From Sphingomonadaceae bacterium (GTDB taxonomy: Bacteria > Pseudomonadota > Alphaproteobacteria > Sphingomonadales > Sphingomonadaceae), in the NCBI GenBank assembly GCA_019090585.1, contig JAHRVR010000169.1, positions 1-33,471 of the forward strand: DNA of 33,471 nt. Reading direction: 5' to 3'. Every line of letters begins with the position of its first letter. The first letter of the stretch is position 1. The position numbers were made by a program, and so were the translations under genes. The notes beneath the pieces were generated by a model that did no database searches, was not told the DNA's origin, and saw nothing but the letters and a program-made list of their open reading frames with translations. Shown in pieces: positions 9,457 to 17,649 of this stretch.

Positions 9457-9792
9457 TTCTTGCTCCCTATGATTGCGCCGCCATCGCAGGGTGACATGAG
9501 GTTTGCAATATAAAGGATACTCAATAAGGTGCGGCGGTGTATTGGGATGATCCGGGAGGAGAGGAGCGCGGGATAGGCTCTGACCATAGAGGCTTTAGTA
9601 TTTTTGGATTGTGCACCTGCACAATGGACGGGGCTTTCAGAACTTGTCCATAGCTGGTTTCGTGACTTCAAGGTCCTCCTGCGATGCAAATTGAACGATA
9701 CAGTTAGAGGGCGCGTTGATTTCTGGCAGTGCCATCGAACAGGAATGGCGGCTATCGGTGATGGGGAAGCGTAGCATGATAGAGGACGATCA
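9457..9792. other. 336-base divergent intergenic region (SDR / GntR)
   Basis: No credible gene. It separates the divergent SDR (from 9456) and GntR (from 9793) genes and so should contain both promoters. It holds the perfect 18-base palindrome at 9608-9625 listed separately. A loose TGGAC (9625-9629) and GTCCA (9646-9650) pair with 16 bases between them resembles the arms of the TetR-type sites elsewhere in the window, but with different spacing. GAGGA about 8 bases before the GntR ATG is a good ribosome-binding site. I cannot name -10/-35 boxes with confidence. Confidence 0.6.
9608..9625. promoter_or_regulatory. 18-base perfect palindrome, candidate operator
   Basis: ATTGTGCA, CC, TGCACAAT: two perfect 8-base arms with a 2-base centre. 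It lies midway between the divergent SDR and GntR genes, 168 bases before the GntR start. An operator for the adjacent GntR-family protein is the simplest reading, since such regulators bind short palindromes near their own gene. The binding itself is inference. Confidence 0.5.
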
Positions 9793-10557
9793 ATGAACGA
9801 TGTCGGCCCTTCCGCCCGGAGCATCTCTGTCGTCGATCGCGCGGCCGATGCTCTGAGAAATCTTTCACTGGCCAGCCAGGATGGCGAATTTCTGGGGTCT
9901 GAAGACGAGATGATCGAGCGGCTCAATGTCAGCCGTGCAACCTTGCGTCAGGCTGCATCGCGTGTTGCGCAGGAGAATCTTGTCACGGTTCGCAGAGGCG
10001 TTGGTGGAGGCTATTTCGCCGGACGCCCCAGCAGTATGAGCGTATCGCGGATGGCCGCGCTATACTTGCGGTCCTACAACGCCGATTTCACCGAGATTGT
10101 CCACGCGATCGGGCCTTTGCGCGCCGAACTGGCGGCGCTCGCATCGCGCAATCGTGATGCGGATATGTTGCAACGACTCGAGGAACTGGCAGTCCGTGAC
10201 GAGACAGCCCCGCTTGAAATGAAGCATGGGTATCGCGCGTTCCTGAAGGGCGATCGGGAGCTGGTGCAACTGATCGGCGAAATGGCCGGAAATTCCGTGC
10301 TTAACTTGCTGATGGCGATCCTGCAGGACTTTGCCGCACAGGCGTCGCGCAGCGAAGACGTCTGGATTGACAGGCCGGAACGCGTGCAGGCCTATCGCAA
10401 GATGCGCGCGAGACTGGCGCGCGCTATTGCCGATGGGGACGAGGAACTGAGCGAGCTTGCCAGCCGGCGCTGTACCGACCTTGTGGCCGATTGGTTTGCA
10501 GAGGATTTCAAGGGACGAACGTTCGATGATCATTCGGTGGGCGAAGGACGGATATAG
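9793..10557 (+). CDS. GntR/FadR-family transcriptional regulator
   Basis: 254 residues. The winged helix-turn-helix lies at about 30-80: GSEDEMIERLNVSRATLRQA is the HTH, and LVTVRRGVGGGYFAGRP is the characteristic GntR wing. The C-terminal part, about 95-240, is all-helical with repeated Arg/Ala-rich helices, consistent with a FadR/FCD-like effector domain, probably for an acyl-CoA or carboxylate ligand. It is the first gene of a plus-strand set with the acyl-CoA synthetase (167 bases later) and thiolase, and is divergent from the HSDL2-like SDR. It is a probable local regulator of those genes through the palindrome at 9608-9625. The ATG has GAGGA at a good distance. Confidence 0.88.
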   Translation: MNDVGPSARSISVVDRAADALRNLSLASQDGEFLGSEDEMIERLNVSRATLRQAASRVAQENLVTVRRGVGGGYFAGRPSSMSVSRMAALYLRSYNADFTEIVHAIGPLRAELAALASRNRDADMLQRLEELAVRDETAPLEMKHGYRAFLKGDRELVQLIGEMAGNSVLNLLMAILQDFAAQASRSEDVWIDRPERVQAYRKMRARLARAIADGDEELSELASRRCTDLVADWFAEDFKGRTFDDHSVGEGRI

Positions 10558-10592
10558 TTCGAGAGACCTGCCACCGGGTGCAAATTGCCATA

Positions 10593-10632
10593 CTGGCCGG
10601 GCTCTCCAGTATCTGGCGGGGCTCTCCAAAAT
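10593..10632. repeat. Tandem 20-base direct repeat, two copies
   Basis: CTGGCCGGGCTCTCCAGTAT is followed immediately by CTGGCGGGGCTCTCCAAAAT, identical at 17 of 20 positions. It sits in the 167-base gap between the GntR and acyl-CoA synthetase genes. Twenty bases is about two helical turns, so a bound protein would see both copies on one face. Replication slippage is the neutral alternative. Confidence 0.6.
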
Positions 10633-10724
10633 GTCGCCGCGCGCGATGGACATCGCTTAACCCGGCAATTAAGGGCATTGAATAGATTTGTCCTGCAAAC
10701 TTAACCTAGAAACGATTGGGATTG

Positions 10725-12245
10725 ATGGCCGAAGCAGCCGAAACATCGTGGCTCGTTCAACAGATTGAGCAGATTTCCGGGATTGAACCGGATTCACCGG
10801 AACTGGAATTTGGTGACCGCTGGTACAGTTGGTCCGAATTGATCGGGGCCAGCGATGCTCTGATTGAGCTTCTGGACGATTCCGGCATCGGGCCAGACAT
10901 GCGCATCGGTATTCTGCTGCGCAATAACGCGCCGATGGTGCCTGCCTTGCTCACCATGTTCCGCAGCGACCGCTGTGTTGCCAGCGTCAATGCATCTGCA
11001 CCTGATGACAAGCTGGCCGTGGATCTGGTCAAGTCAAAGGTGCCGGTGGTTGTCGCGCTGGAAGAGGAATGGGACCGGCCAGGTCTGAAGGATGCGGCCA
11101 GGGAAATTGGTGCGCTTGGCATCGCACTGTCCGCGGATCTCACACAAAAACCCTATCAGATCGAAGGGCTGGAGGCGCAGCGTAGCAAGTGGAATTCGCC
11201 CGAAGCGCCCGGAATCGCGATTGAGATGCTTTCGAGTGGCACTACAGGAACGCCCAAGCGCATTCCGCTGCCGCGCATTCGGTTTGAAAAGGCCATGCAA
11301 GGCGCGGCTTCGTTTGAGAAGGGCCGCGATCCCGATGCCAGGCCCAAGCTGCGCAGCGGTGTGCAGATCGTTACCGCCCCGATTGCCCATATATCGGGCA
11401 TAACCGGGCTCATGAACAACATTCTGGCTGGGAGGAAGATTGCGCTGATCGAGCGTTTCACGGTCAAGGGTTTCGCTGATGCGCTGGTTCGGCACCGGCC
11501 CAAAGTGGCGGGCGCGCCGCCCTCTGCGCTGCGGATGCTGCTTGATGCGGACCTTCCGGCCGATGTCTATAGCAGCCTGAGAGCTTATCGAACCGGGACC
11601 GCACCGCTCGACCCCGATCTCGCCGATGCGTTTTTTGAACGCTATGGCATCCCGGTGCTCCAGAATTACGGCGCGACCGAATTTGCTGGCGGCGTAGCGG
11701 GCTGGACGCTGCAGGACTTCAATGATTTCTGGAAAACCAAGCGCGGCAGTGTCGGGCGCGTCAACAAAGGGGTGGATGCACGCATCGTCGATCCCGAAAG
11801 CGGTGAAGCACTGGCCTTGGGTGAGCAGGGTTTGCTTGAACTGCGCGGCGGGAACAGCGGTTCGCAGGACTGGACGCGCACCACCGATCTGGCTGAGCTA
11901 GACGGCGATAATTTCCTTTATATCCGAGGCCGTTATGATGGCGCGATCATCCGCGGCGGCTTCAAGATTCAGCCCGGCGATGTGATCGCAGCGATTGAAT
12001 CGTATCCCGCGATTCGCGAGGCGGCAGTAGTGGGTCTTCCCGACAGGCGGCTGGGCGAAGTTCCGGTGGCTGGTTACCTGCTCAAGTCCGGGGCGGACAA
12101 TCCCGACGAAGACGTGCTGCGCGCTTTCCTCAAGGAGAAGCTGATGCCCTATCAGGTGCCGGTGCAGATCAAACGATTCGATGAATTTCCGCGCACGCCG
12201 TCGCTGAAGGTGTCCCAGCCTGAGCTCAGGAAGCTGTTCGAGTAA
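10725..12245 (+). CDS. AMP-forming acyl-CoA synthetase / acid-CoA ligase
   Basis: Activates a carboxylic acid with ATP and CoA through an acyl-adenylate. The 506 residues of the ANL superfamily show the P-loop LSSGTTGTPK (about 169-178), the adenylate-binding NYGATE motif, and the hinge region around IRGRYDGAIIRGGFKIQPGDV. Near the C terminus, SLKVSQPELRKLF carries the expected catalytic Lys. The N-terminal part is shorter than in most fatty acyl ligases. I chose the ATG at 10725 over a TTG 9 bases upstream. It lies between the GntR and thiolase genes, probably in one transcription unit. The substrate is unknown; the context suggests a ring-opened or branched acid. Confidence 0.9.
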   Translation: MAEAAETSWLVQQIEQISGIEPDSPELEFGDRWYSWSELIGASDALIELLDDSGIGPDMRIGILLRNNAPMVPALLTMFRSDRCVASVNASAPDDKLAVDLVKSKVPVVVALEEEWDRPGLKDAAREIGALGIALSADLTQKPYQIEGLEAQRSKWNSPEAPGIAIEMLSSGTTGTPKRIPLPRIRFEKAMQGAASFEKGRDPDARPKLRSGVQIVTAPIAHISGITGLMNNILAGRKIALIERFTVKGFADALVRHRPKVAGAPPSALRMLLDADLPADVYSSLRAYRTGTAPLDPDLADAFFERYGIPVLQNYGATEFAGGVAGWTLQDFNDFWKTKRGSVGRVNKGVDARIVDPESGEALALGEQGLLELRGGNSGSQDWTRTTDLAELDGDNFLYIRGRYDGAIIRGGFKIQPGDVIAAIESYPAIREAAVVGLPDRRLGEVPVAGYLLKSGADNPDEDVLRAFLKEKLMPYQVPVQIKRFDEFPRTPSLKVSQPELRKLFE

Positions 12246-12276
12246 AGCCGATTTCAGGGGCCGCCCATGACTGGCT

Positions 12277-12291
12277 TGGTCCGCCCGACCA
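12277..12291. promoter_or_regulatory. 15-base inverted repeat upstream of thiolase
   Basis: TGGTC-N5-GACCA, perfect 5-base arms, 33 bases before the thiolase ATG. It has the geometry of the TGGAC-N5-GTCCA sites at 15603 and 23710 but differs at one base per arm. It could be a related operator or chance. Confidence 0.25.
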
Positions 12292-12324
12292 TGTAAAATC
12301 CAGCCAGCGTTTCAAGGATCAACA

Positions 12325-13536
12325 ATGCGCAGAGTTGCAATCGTCTCTCCCGTCCGCACCGGTGTCGGCAAGTTCCTTGGCAAGCTTTCGGGCATTCCCG
12401 CTGGTGAGCTTGGCGCGATTATCATCCGGGCGTTGATGGAGCGATCCAAAGTGGATCCGGAGCGGATTGACGATGTTGTCTTCTCGCAGGGTTACGGCAA
12501 TGGCGAAGCGCCAGCCATCGGTCGCTGGGCCGCGCTGGCCGCCGGCCTTCCGGTGAGCGTTCCGGGCTATCAGCTCGATCGCCGCTGTGGCTCGGGTGTT
12601 CAGGCGGTGGTCGATGCGGCCATGATGATCCAGACCGGGGCTGCGGATGTCGTGCTTGCTGGCGGCTGCGAGAGTATGAGCCAGGTTGAGCATTATACGA
12701 TCAACGGGCGTTCAGGCGTGAAGGCGGGCTCGATCGAGCTGATGGACCGGCTGGCGCGCGGTCGCCTTATGTCCCAGCCGATTGAGCGCTTTGGCGTCAT
12801 CACCGGCATGATCGAGACAGCGAATAATGTCGCGCGCGATCACGGCATCACGCGTGAGGAGTGCGACGCCTATGCAGCCCGCAGCCAACGCCGTGCGGCC
12901 AAGGCATGGGCCGACGGCAAATTTGAAAAGGAACTCGTTCCCATTGAAGTGCCCCAGCGGCGCGGTGATCCGGTGATTTTTGCAGAAGATGAAGGCGTCC
13001 GCGCGGATACAACGCCTGAATCGCTGGCCAAGCTGCGCGTCATGGAAGAGGGCGGCGTAACCACCGCCGGCAATGCGAGCCAGCAAAGCGATGCCGCCGC
13101 GGCCTGTCTTGTCGTTGCCGAGGACAAGCTTGAGGAACTGGGGCTTGAGCCAATGGCATGGTTCCATAGCTGGGCCGCCGCCGGTTGTGAGCCTTCGCGG
13201 ATGGGTATCGGGCCGGTTCCCGCGTTGGAGCGCCTGTTCGCGCGCACGGGCATGGGCTGGGACGATATTGACCTGGTCGAACTCAATGAGGCGTTTGCAC
13301 CGCAAGTGCTGGGCGTATTGAAGGGCTGGGGATGGAGCGAAGACGATTCGCGAATGGACATGCTCAACGTGAACGGTTCAGGCATTTCGCTTGGCCATCC
13401 AATAGGCGCGACCGGTGGGCGGATTCTGGCTTCGATGCTCTATGAGCTGGAACGCAGGCAGGGCCGCTATGCGCTTGAGACGATGTGTATCGGCGGCGGG
13501 CAGGGTATCGCGGCTATTTTTGAACGCGCGGCCTGA
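12325..13536 (+). CDS. Acetyl-CoA acetyltransferase (thiolase)
   Basis: Thiolytic cleavage (or condensation) of 3-ketoacyl-CoA. The 403 residues contain the complete thiolase triad: nucleophilic C88 in DRRCGSG, H358 in GHPIGATGGR, and C388 in CIGGGQG; NEAFAPQ is also present. The length is the classic 390-405. It starts at an ATG with AAGGA about 7 bases upstream and follows the acyl-CoA synthetase by 79 bases on the same strand. It is the only fully competent thiolase in the window and probably performs the last step of the CoA-dependent shortening. It is convergent with the amidohydrolase. Confidence 0.95.
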   Translation: MRRVAIVSPVRTGVGKFLGKLSGIPAGELGAIIIRALMERSKVDPERIDDVVFSQGYGNGEAPAIGRWAALAAGLPVSVPGYQLDRRCGSGVQAVVDAAMMIQTGAADVVLAGGCESMSQVEHYTINGRSGVKAGSIELMDRLARGRLMSQPIERFGVITGMIETANNVARDHGITREECDAYAARSQRRAAKAWADGKFEKELVPIEVPQRRGDPVIFAEDEGVRADTTPESLAKLRVMEEGGVTTAGNASQQSDAAAACLVVAEDKLEELGLEPMAWFHSWAAAGCEPSRMGIGPVPALERLFARTGMGWDDIDLVELNEAFAPQVLGVLKGWGWSEDDSRMDMLNVNGSGISLGHPIGATGGRILASMLYELERRQGRYALETMCIGGGQGIAAIFERAA

Positions 13537-13673
13537 TCTGGAAAAGGCATTCGATAGACGCCGCGGTCTGCCGATAGACCCGGCGCTCTGCACCGCCGGT
13601 TCCCCGATGGTTGATCGCGATCTGCCGGGATGTTGTCCGGCGGACCTTGCGCGTTCTTCGATTGAAACCGTCG

Positions 13674-15440
13674 TCAGGCCGGGCGGCTGCGGAACAGGCG
13701 GCCTGGACGGGCACCTGTATCGGCATCGTTCCGGCGTGTCGTAACGCCGTTGACCAGGGTTGCGAGATAGCCGGTCGAAGGCTGGTGAAGACGCTGAGCA
13801 CCGCTCGGCAGATCATAGCGCATTTCGGGAATGCCAAGCGATAGACGGTCGTAATCAATGATGTTGAGGTCCGCGCGCTTGCCAACCGCGATCGTTCCGC
13901 GATCCGACATGCCATAGAGATTTGCGGGATCGCCCGTGAGCTTGCGGACCATATATTCAAGCGGAAGCTTTGGCCCGCGGGTGCGGTCACGCGTCCAGAA
14001 GGACAGCTGGAAGGTCGTCAACGAGGCATCGCAGATCAGCTTCACATGAGCGCCGCCATCGCCAAGCCCGCTGATGAGATTGGGGTTGGCGAGCATTTCA
14101 TATGTCTCGTCAAGATTGCCCTCGTTGTAGTTCAGGACAAGGTTGATCGCGGCGTTTGTGCCATCGCCGTCCGTCAGGTGATCGTAAAGGAACTCGATCG
14201 GTGATTTGTTGGTGGCCTTGGCCAGTGCCTCGACCTTCTGGTCGTTCGTGGGTTCGTAATCGACGTGATCGGTGATTAGGTATTTTTCCCCGGCGAATTC
14301 CTGCTGGCGCGCGACCAACCGGACGATGAGCCGATCGGTTCCGGGTGGCGGGGCGTCTTCCTGCGAGAGAATGGCCTCGCGGCGGCCCGTTTCGCGCATG
14401 GCTTCGGCGCGCTTGGCAACCGGCAGGTCGGCGATTTCCATATATGCGGGCTTGAATTTGAAGGGGTGGTGAGACTCCAGCATAATGATCGCGCCAACAC
14501 TGCGCGCGGCGCATTGCGGCTGCATGCGCAGGCCGGGGTCATTTGCCAGGGCCTTGTCGGTCTGTTCGACCATATAGCGGCGGTTCTCTGGCTCGGCCGA
14601 AAATTCAAGAACCGAGAAGGTTGAGGGCCGGCCAGCGGCGCGCGTCAGCCTGACAAGCCGCTCATGCTCGGCAACGCGATTGTTCGTCATGTCGTCCTGA
14701 TCGATGATGTTGCCGATCGCTCCCTTCGGGATCATCTGGAATACGCCGTGGCCTGAACTGCCCATTGCGCTGGCGATGGCGAGCAGTTCGTCATCATTTG
14801 CAAAAGTTCCGGGGACGTGATCGCCTTTGCTTGAAAGGTGCTCAAGCAAGCGACCGCAGGAGAAGCCGACGGCGCCATCGTCCATCGCTTCGCGCGTAAT
14901 GCGGGCCATGGCCTCTATATCTTCTGGCGTGGCTTTCTCGTGGTTGAGCGCGCGTTCACCCATCACAAAGACGCGCAGCGGTGCGTGCGTGATGTGGGAC
15001 GCGACATCCATGGTGAAATTGTTCTGATCAATACGATCAAGGTAATCGCCAAAGCTCTTCCACTTCCAGTCGAGCCCTTCATCGAGTACGATGCCGGGGA
15101 TTTCCTCGACACCCTCCATCATCTCGACCAGCGGACGGCGAAATTCCTCTTCGACAGGGGCAAATCCGACACCGCAGTTACCGGCGATTGCCGTTGTTAC
15201 GCCGTGGGAAAAGCTGGGATCCAGCGTATCGTCCCAGATGAACTGGCCATCATAATGGGTGTGCAAATCGATAAAACCCGGCGTGACGATTGCTCCATCC
15301 GCCTCGATTTCATTGCTTGCGGAACCGGAAACAGCGCCGATCTGTGCGATGACACCATCTTTGATGGCGATATCAGCTGAGTAGCTGTTCTCACCGGTTC
15401 CATCGACAACTTTGCCGCCTCTGATGATGGTATCGAACAT
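13674..15440 (-). CDS. D-aminoacylase-type amidohydrolase (N-acyl-D-amino-acid deacylase family)
   Basis: Metal-dependent amidohydrolase of 588 residues. The N-terminal beta-domain is [14 protein letters not shown], followed by the metal-binding HTHYDGQ (H60, H62), GNCGVGFAP, and the late catalytic Asp in [11 protein letters not shown]. The C-terminal part returns to the beta-sandwich ([15 protein letters not shown]). The family hydrolyses N-acyl amino acids, but members of this length recur in terpenoid and steroid loci, where they may open a cyclic amide or lactone-like ring; that role is inference. It is convergent with the thiolase (137 bases containing a weak GGTCT/AGACC hairpin at 13565-13580) and divergent from TetR. 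A CGGGAGAG ribosome-binding site lies upstream of the ATG. Confidence 0.88.
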   Translation of the reverse strand: MFDTIIRGGKVVDGTGENSYSADIAIKDGVIAQIGAVSGSASNEIEADGAIVTPGFIDLHTHYDGQFIWDDTLDPSFSHGVTTAIAGNCGVGFAPVEEEFRRPLVEMMEGVEEIPGIVLDEGLDWKWKSFGDYLDRIDQNNFTMDVASHITHAPLRVFVMGERALNHEKATPEDIEAMARITREAMDDGAVGFSCGRLLEHLSSKGDHVPGTFANDDELLAIASAMGSSGHGVFQMIPKGAIGNIIDQDDMTNNRVAEHERLVRLTRAAGRPSTFSVLEFSAEPENRRYMVEQTDKALANDPGLRMQPQCAARSVGAIIMLESHHPFKFKPAYMEIADLPVAKRAEAMRETGRREAILSQEDAPPPGTDRLIVRLVARQQEFAGEKYLITDHVDYEPTNDQKVEALAKATNKSPIEFLYDHLTDGDGTNAAINLVLNYNEGNLDETYEMLANPNLISGLGDGGAHVKLICDASLTTFQLSFWTRDRTRGPKLPLEYMVRKLTGDPANLYGMSDRGTIAVGKRADLNIIDYDRLSLGIPEMRYDLPSGAQRLHQPSTGYLATLVNGVTTRRNDADTGARPGRLFRSRPA

Positions 15441-15540
15441 CTTCGTCTCTCCCGAGCAATCTGATCCGCGCTTATCTTATTGATCAATTTGAGGACCGTG
15501 CCTCGTAAGCGCTGGAATCGGCAAAAAAGTGTATTCTCAA

Positions 15541-15558
15541 TTCACTACAAGAAGTGAA
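15541..15558. promoter_or_regulatory. TTCACT-N6-AGTGAA inverted repeat
   Basis: Perfect 6-base arms in the AT-rich divergent region between the amidohydrolase (start 15440) and TetR (start 15662). It is a candidate operator for the amidohydrolase promoter. No second copy was seen in the window. Confidence 0.35.
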
Positions 15559-15602
15559 GTAACACGCAAAAACAATCCAGACCGTACTAATTATAGATAA
15601 AG

Positions 15603-15617
15603 TGGACGCACTGTCCA
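15603..15617. promoter_or_regulatory. TGGAC-N5-GTCCA palindrome, candidate TetR operator
   Basis: TGGACGCACTGTCCA ends 44 bases before the TetR start, just after an AT-rich TATAGAT stretch that could be a -10 box. The same arms and spacing recur at 23710-23724 in front of the BVMO operon. TetR proteins typically bind 15-base-class palindromes in their own promoter. The repeat is seen; the binding is inferred. Confidence 0.6.
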
Positions 15618-15661
15618 GCGCTCTGTGCCGGGTGGCGTGTGGCGGAAAGCTCGGTTATGCA

Positions 15662-16312
15662 ATGGGTATGAGTGAATCAGCTGCAATCGTTGAAAGAACC
15701 GCCGAGAATGGGGGGCAGTCGCCAGTGCCTCGCCGCGAACGGACGCGTTTGCGAATTTGTGTGGCTGCCCGCGAGTTGTTCCTGCGTCAGGGCTTTATTA
15801 ATACCACGGTTGAACAGATCGCCAACACGGCTGAACTGCGCCGATCCACCGTTTACAATCATTTTCATGACAAGGAAGAAATCCTTGGCGCGATCGGACA
15901 GGATTACGTGGTCCAGATCGCTCAGGTCATGGCGCGATTGCCGTCCGCTGAACCGACACGCGAGGAAATCGATTCCTGGATCGCGGAGTTTGCGGACTTT
16001 GCGGCCAGCGAGCCGGTTCCAACACTGCTCGTCATCCATTTCAGCCTGAAGCTGGACAGTTTAAGCGTGATGGAAGACTTTTCGGAGCAGGTCATGCAGC
16101 TTTATGCAGACCGGTTGCTGGCTTTCAAAGAAGCCGTCAAACCCGGGAACTACATGGCATGGGCCCGTGCCACCTCTGCGCTTCGCGAACTAAGCTGGGC
16201 ACTGTGTCACCATGTTGAAGATGGCGGCGGCCCGCAATCACAGGCCATGCTTCGGGTTGCTGGTGACATGTTCGAAAATCTGGTGAACGGTAACGGCCCG
16301 CGTCAGTCCTGA
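15662..16312 (+). CDS. TetR-family transcriptional regulator
   Basis: About 216 residues. The N-terminal TetR helix-turn-helix is clear: RLRICVAARELFLRQGF, then NTTVEQIANTAELRRSTVYNHFHDKEEIL. The C-terminal ligand domain is helical and family-variable. I chose the ATG at 15662 (another ATG is at 15668), with GGAAAG about 12 bases upstream. A GTG at 15602 in the same frame would put the candidate operator at 15603-15617 inside the gene, so I reject it. It is convergent with the epoxide hydrolase, 6 bases apart, so it sits at the distal end of the six-gene operon whose promoter carries the same palindrome. It is the probable repressor of that operon and of itself. Confidence 0.9.
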   Translation: MGMSESAAIVERTAENGGQSPVPRRERTRLRICVAARELFLRQGFINTTVEQIANTAELRRSTVYNHFHDKEEILGAIGQDYVVQIAQVMARLPSAEPTREEIDSWIAEFADFAASEPVPTLLVIHFSLKLDSLSVMEDFSEQVMQLYADRLLAFKEAVKPGNYMAWARATSALRELSWALCHHVEDGGGPQSQAMLRVAGDMFENLVNGNGPRQS

Positions 16313-16318
16313 TTGTAA

Positions 16319-17458
16319 TCAACGCAAGCTGGTAAATGCTTTTCGTAGCTCTGAGACGAACAGTTCCGGCTGTTCGAATGCTGCGAAGTGCCCACCATTT
16401 TCCAACTCGCCCCAATGAATGATGTTTTCAAAGCTGCTTGCCGCCCAGCGCCGTGAGCCACGCACAATCTCTTTGGGAAAATCGCTGTAAGCCAGAGGCA
16501 CATCGGTTTTGCCGCGCGGCCACTTTTGCAGGCTTTCCCAATAGAGTCGGGCCGATGACGCGCCTGTCCCGGTGAGCCAGTAGACCATGATATTATCGAG
16601 CACATGGTCGAGCGAGAAACAATCGGCAGGGCTGCCATTGCAATCGGTCCAGCCTTTGAATTTCTCGTAGATCCACATGGCCTGTCCGACAGGCGAATCC
16701 ACCAGCGAATAGCCAAGCGTTTGTGGCTTGGTGCTCTGCTCCTCTGAATAGCCGCGCTCCTGCGCTGACCAGAGCTTCATTTGCTCGAGGATGGCCTTTT
16801 CCTCGTCTGTGGGGTTTTCCAGCTGCTCCGGCGCAGGGCCGGCGACGAGCATGTTGAGATGAATCGCGGCAAGGCCGCCGGGTTTTTGCAGGGCCATCGC
16901 GGAGGTGACCGCCGAACCCCAGTCTCCGCCTTGTGCGACATAGCGATCATAGCCCAGCCCGCGCATGAGGGTGTCCCATGCCTGCGCTGTGCGCTGCACT
17001 GTCCACCCGGTTTGCGCGGGCCTTGAGGAAAATCCATATCCGGGCAGCGATGGGATGACGAGGTGGAATGCCTGTGATGCAGTGCCGCCGTGCGCGCTCG
17101 GGTTGGTCAATGGCTCGATCACATTGAGGAATTCGATCACCGAGCCGGGCCAACCGTGCGTCATGATCATCGGAAGCGCATCATCGTGCGGTGAGCGGAT
17201 ATGCAGGAAATGGATGTCTAGCCCGTCAATTTCGGCATGGAACTGATCGTAGCTGTTCAGATGTGCCTCGCAACGCCGCCAGTCATAGCTATTGCGCCAA
17301 TAGTCGACCACGCGTTTGGCTTCGGCCAGCGGCACGCCCTGCTGCCAGCCATCGACGGTTTCCTTTTCCGGCCAACGCACAAGATCAAGGCGGGCATTGA
17401 GATCGTCGAGCGCATCTTGCGAAATCTCGACGGCAAAAGGCCGGGGTTCGAATGCCAT
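16319..17458 (-). CDS. Epoxide hydrolase (EHN-type, alpha/beta hydrolase)
   Basis: Opens an epoxide to a trans-diol through an Asp ester. The 379 residues start with the epoxide-hydrolase N-terminal region (PFAVEISQDALDDLNARL...). Then come the oxyanion motif HGWPGS (101-106), nucleophile D179 in QGGDWGS, lid-domain Tyr candidates, and C-terminal H357 in NGGHFAAFE. The length fits microsomal-type epoxide hydrolases of bacteria. A frame continues upstream to 17569, but the ATG at 17458 begins at the conserved N terminus. It is the last gene of the BVMO operon, separated from the P450 by 191 bases that hold an inverted repeat, so it may also have its own promoter. It may remove reactive epoxides formed by the P450s. 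Confidence 0.92.
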   Translation of the reverse strand: MAFEPRPFAVEISQDALDDLNARLDLVRWPEKETVDGWQQGVPLAEAKRVVDYWRNSYDWRRCEAHLNSYDQFHAEIDGLDIHFLHIRSPHDDALPMIMTHGWPGSVIEFLNVIEPLTNPSAHGGTASQAFHLVIPSLPGYGFSSRPAQTGWTVQRTAQAWDTLMRGLGYDRYVAQGGDWGSAVTSAMALQKPGGLAAIHLNMLVAGPAPEQLENPTDEEKAILEQMKLWSAQERGYSEEQSTKPQTLGYSLVDSPVGQAMWIYEKFKGWTDCNGSPADCFSLDHVLDNIMVYWLTGTGASSARLYWESLQKWPRGKTDVPLAYSDFPKEIVRGSRRWAASSFENIIHWGELENGGHFAAFEQPELFVSELRKAFTSLR

Positions 17459-17567
17459 GGAGGACTCCGTTGAGCTGTTGCAATTATTCAGCGCAGGTCT
17501 GGTTTCTGGCGCATGTCTGGGAACGCCCAGATCCGTCGCGGGGTTTCCTGCGCGTCCTGCGCGTCTC

Positions 17568-17598
17568 AAACACTGCCATGGAAGACATCGCAGTGTTT
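17568..17598. promoter_or_regulatory. Inverted repeat, 9-base arms, upstream of epoxide hydrolase
   Basis: AAACACTGC, 13 bases, GCAGTGTTT: perfect 9-base arms, 110 bases before the epoxide hydrolase start and 51 bases beyond the P450 stop. No T-tract follows in the direction of transcription, so a regulator site is more likely than a terminator. The half-site spacing is about two helical turns. Confidence 0.45.
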
Positions 17599-17649
17599 AA
17601 AACGAAGCAGCGTCAACGTGATATTGTGCGCGGGTTCTCCCTAATATCG

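Noticed and set aside
13565-13580. GGTCT/AGACC hairpin between the thiolase and amidohydrolase genes as a bidirectional terminator
   Set aside because: A 5-base stem without T-tracts on either side; not enough to call.
15602-15661. GTG start for the TetR gene at 15602
   Set aside because: It would place the TGGAC-N5-GTCCA palindrome inside the coding region; the ATGs at 15662/15668 fit the TetR N terminus better.
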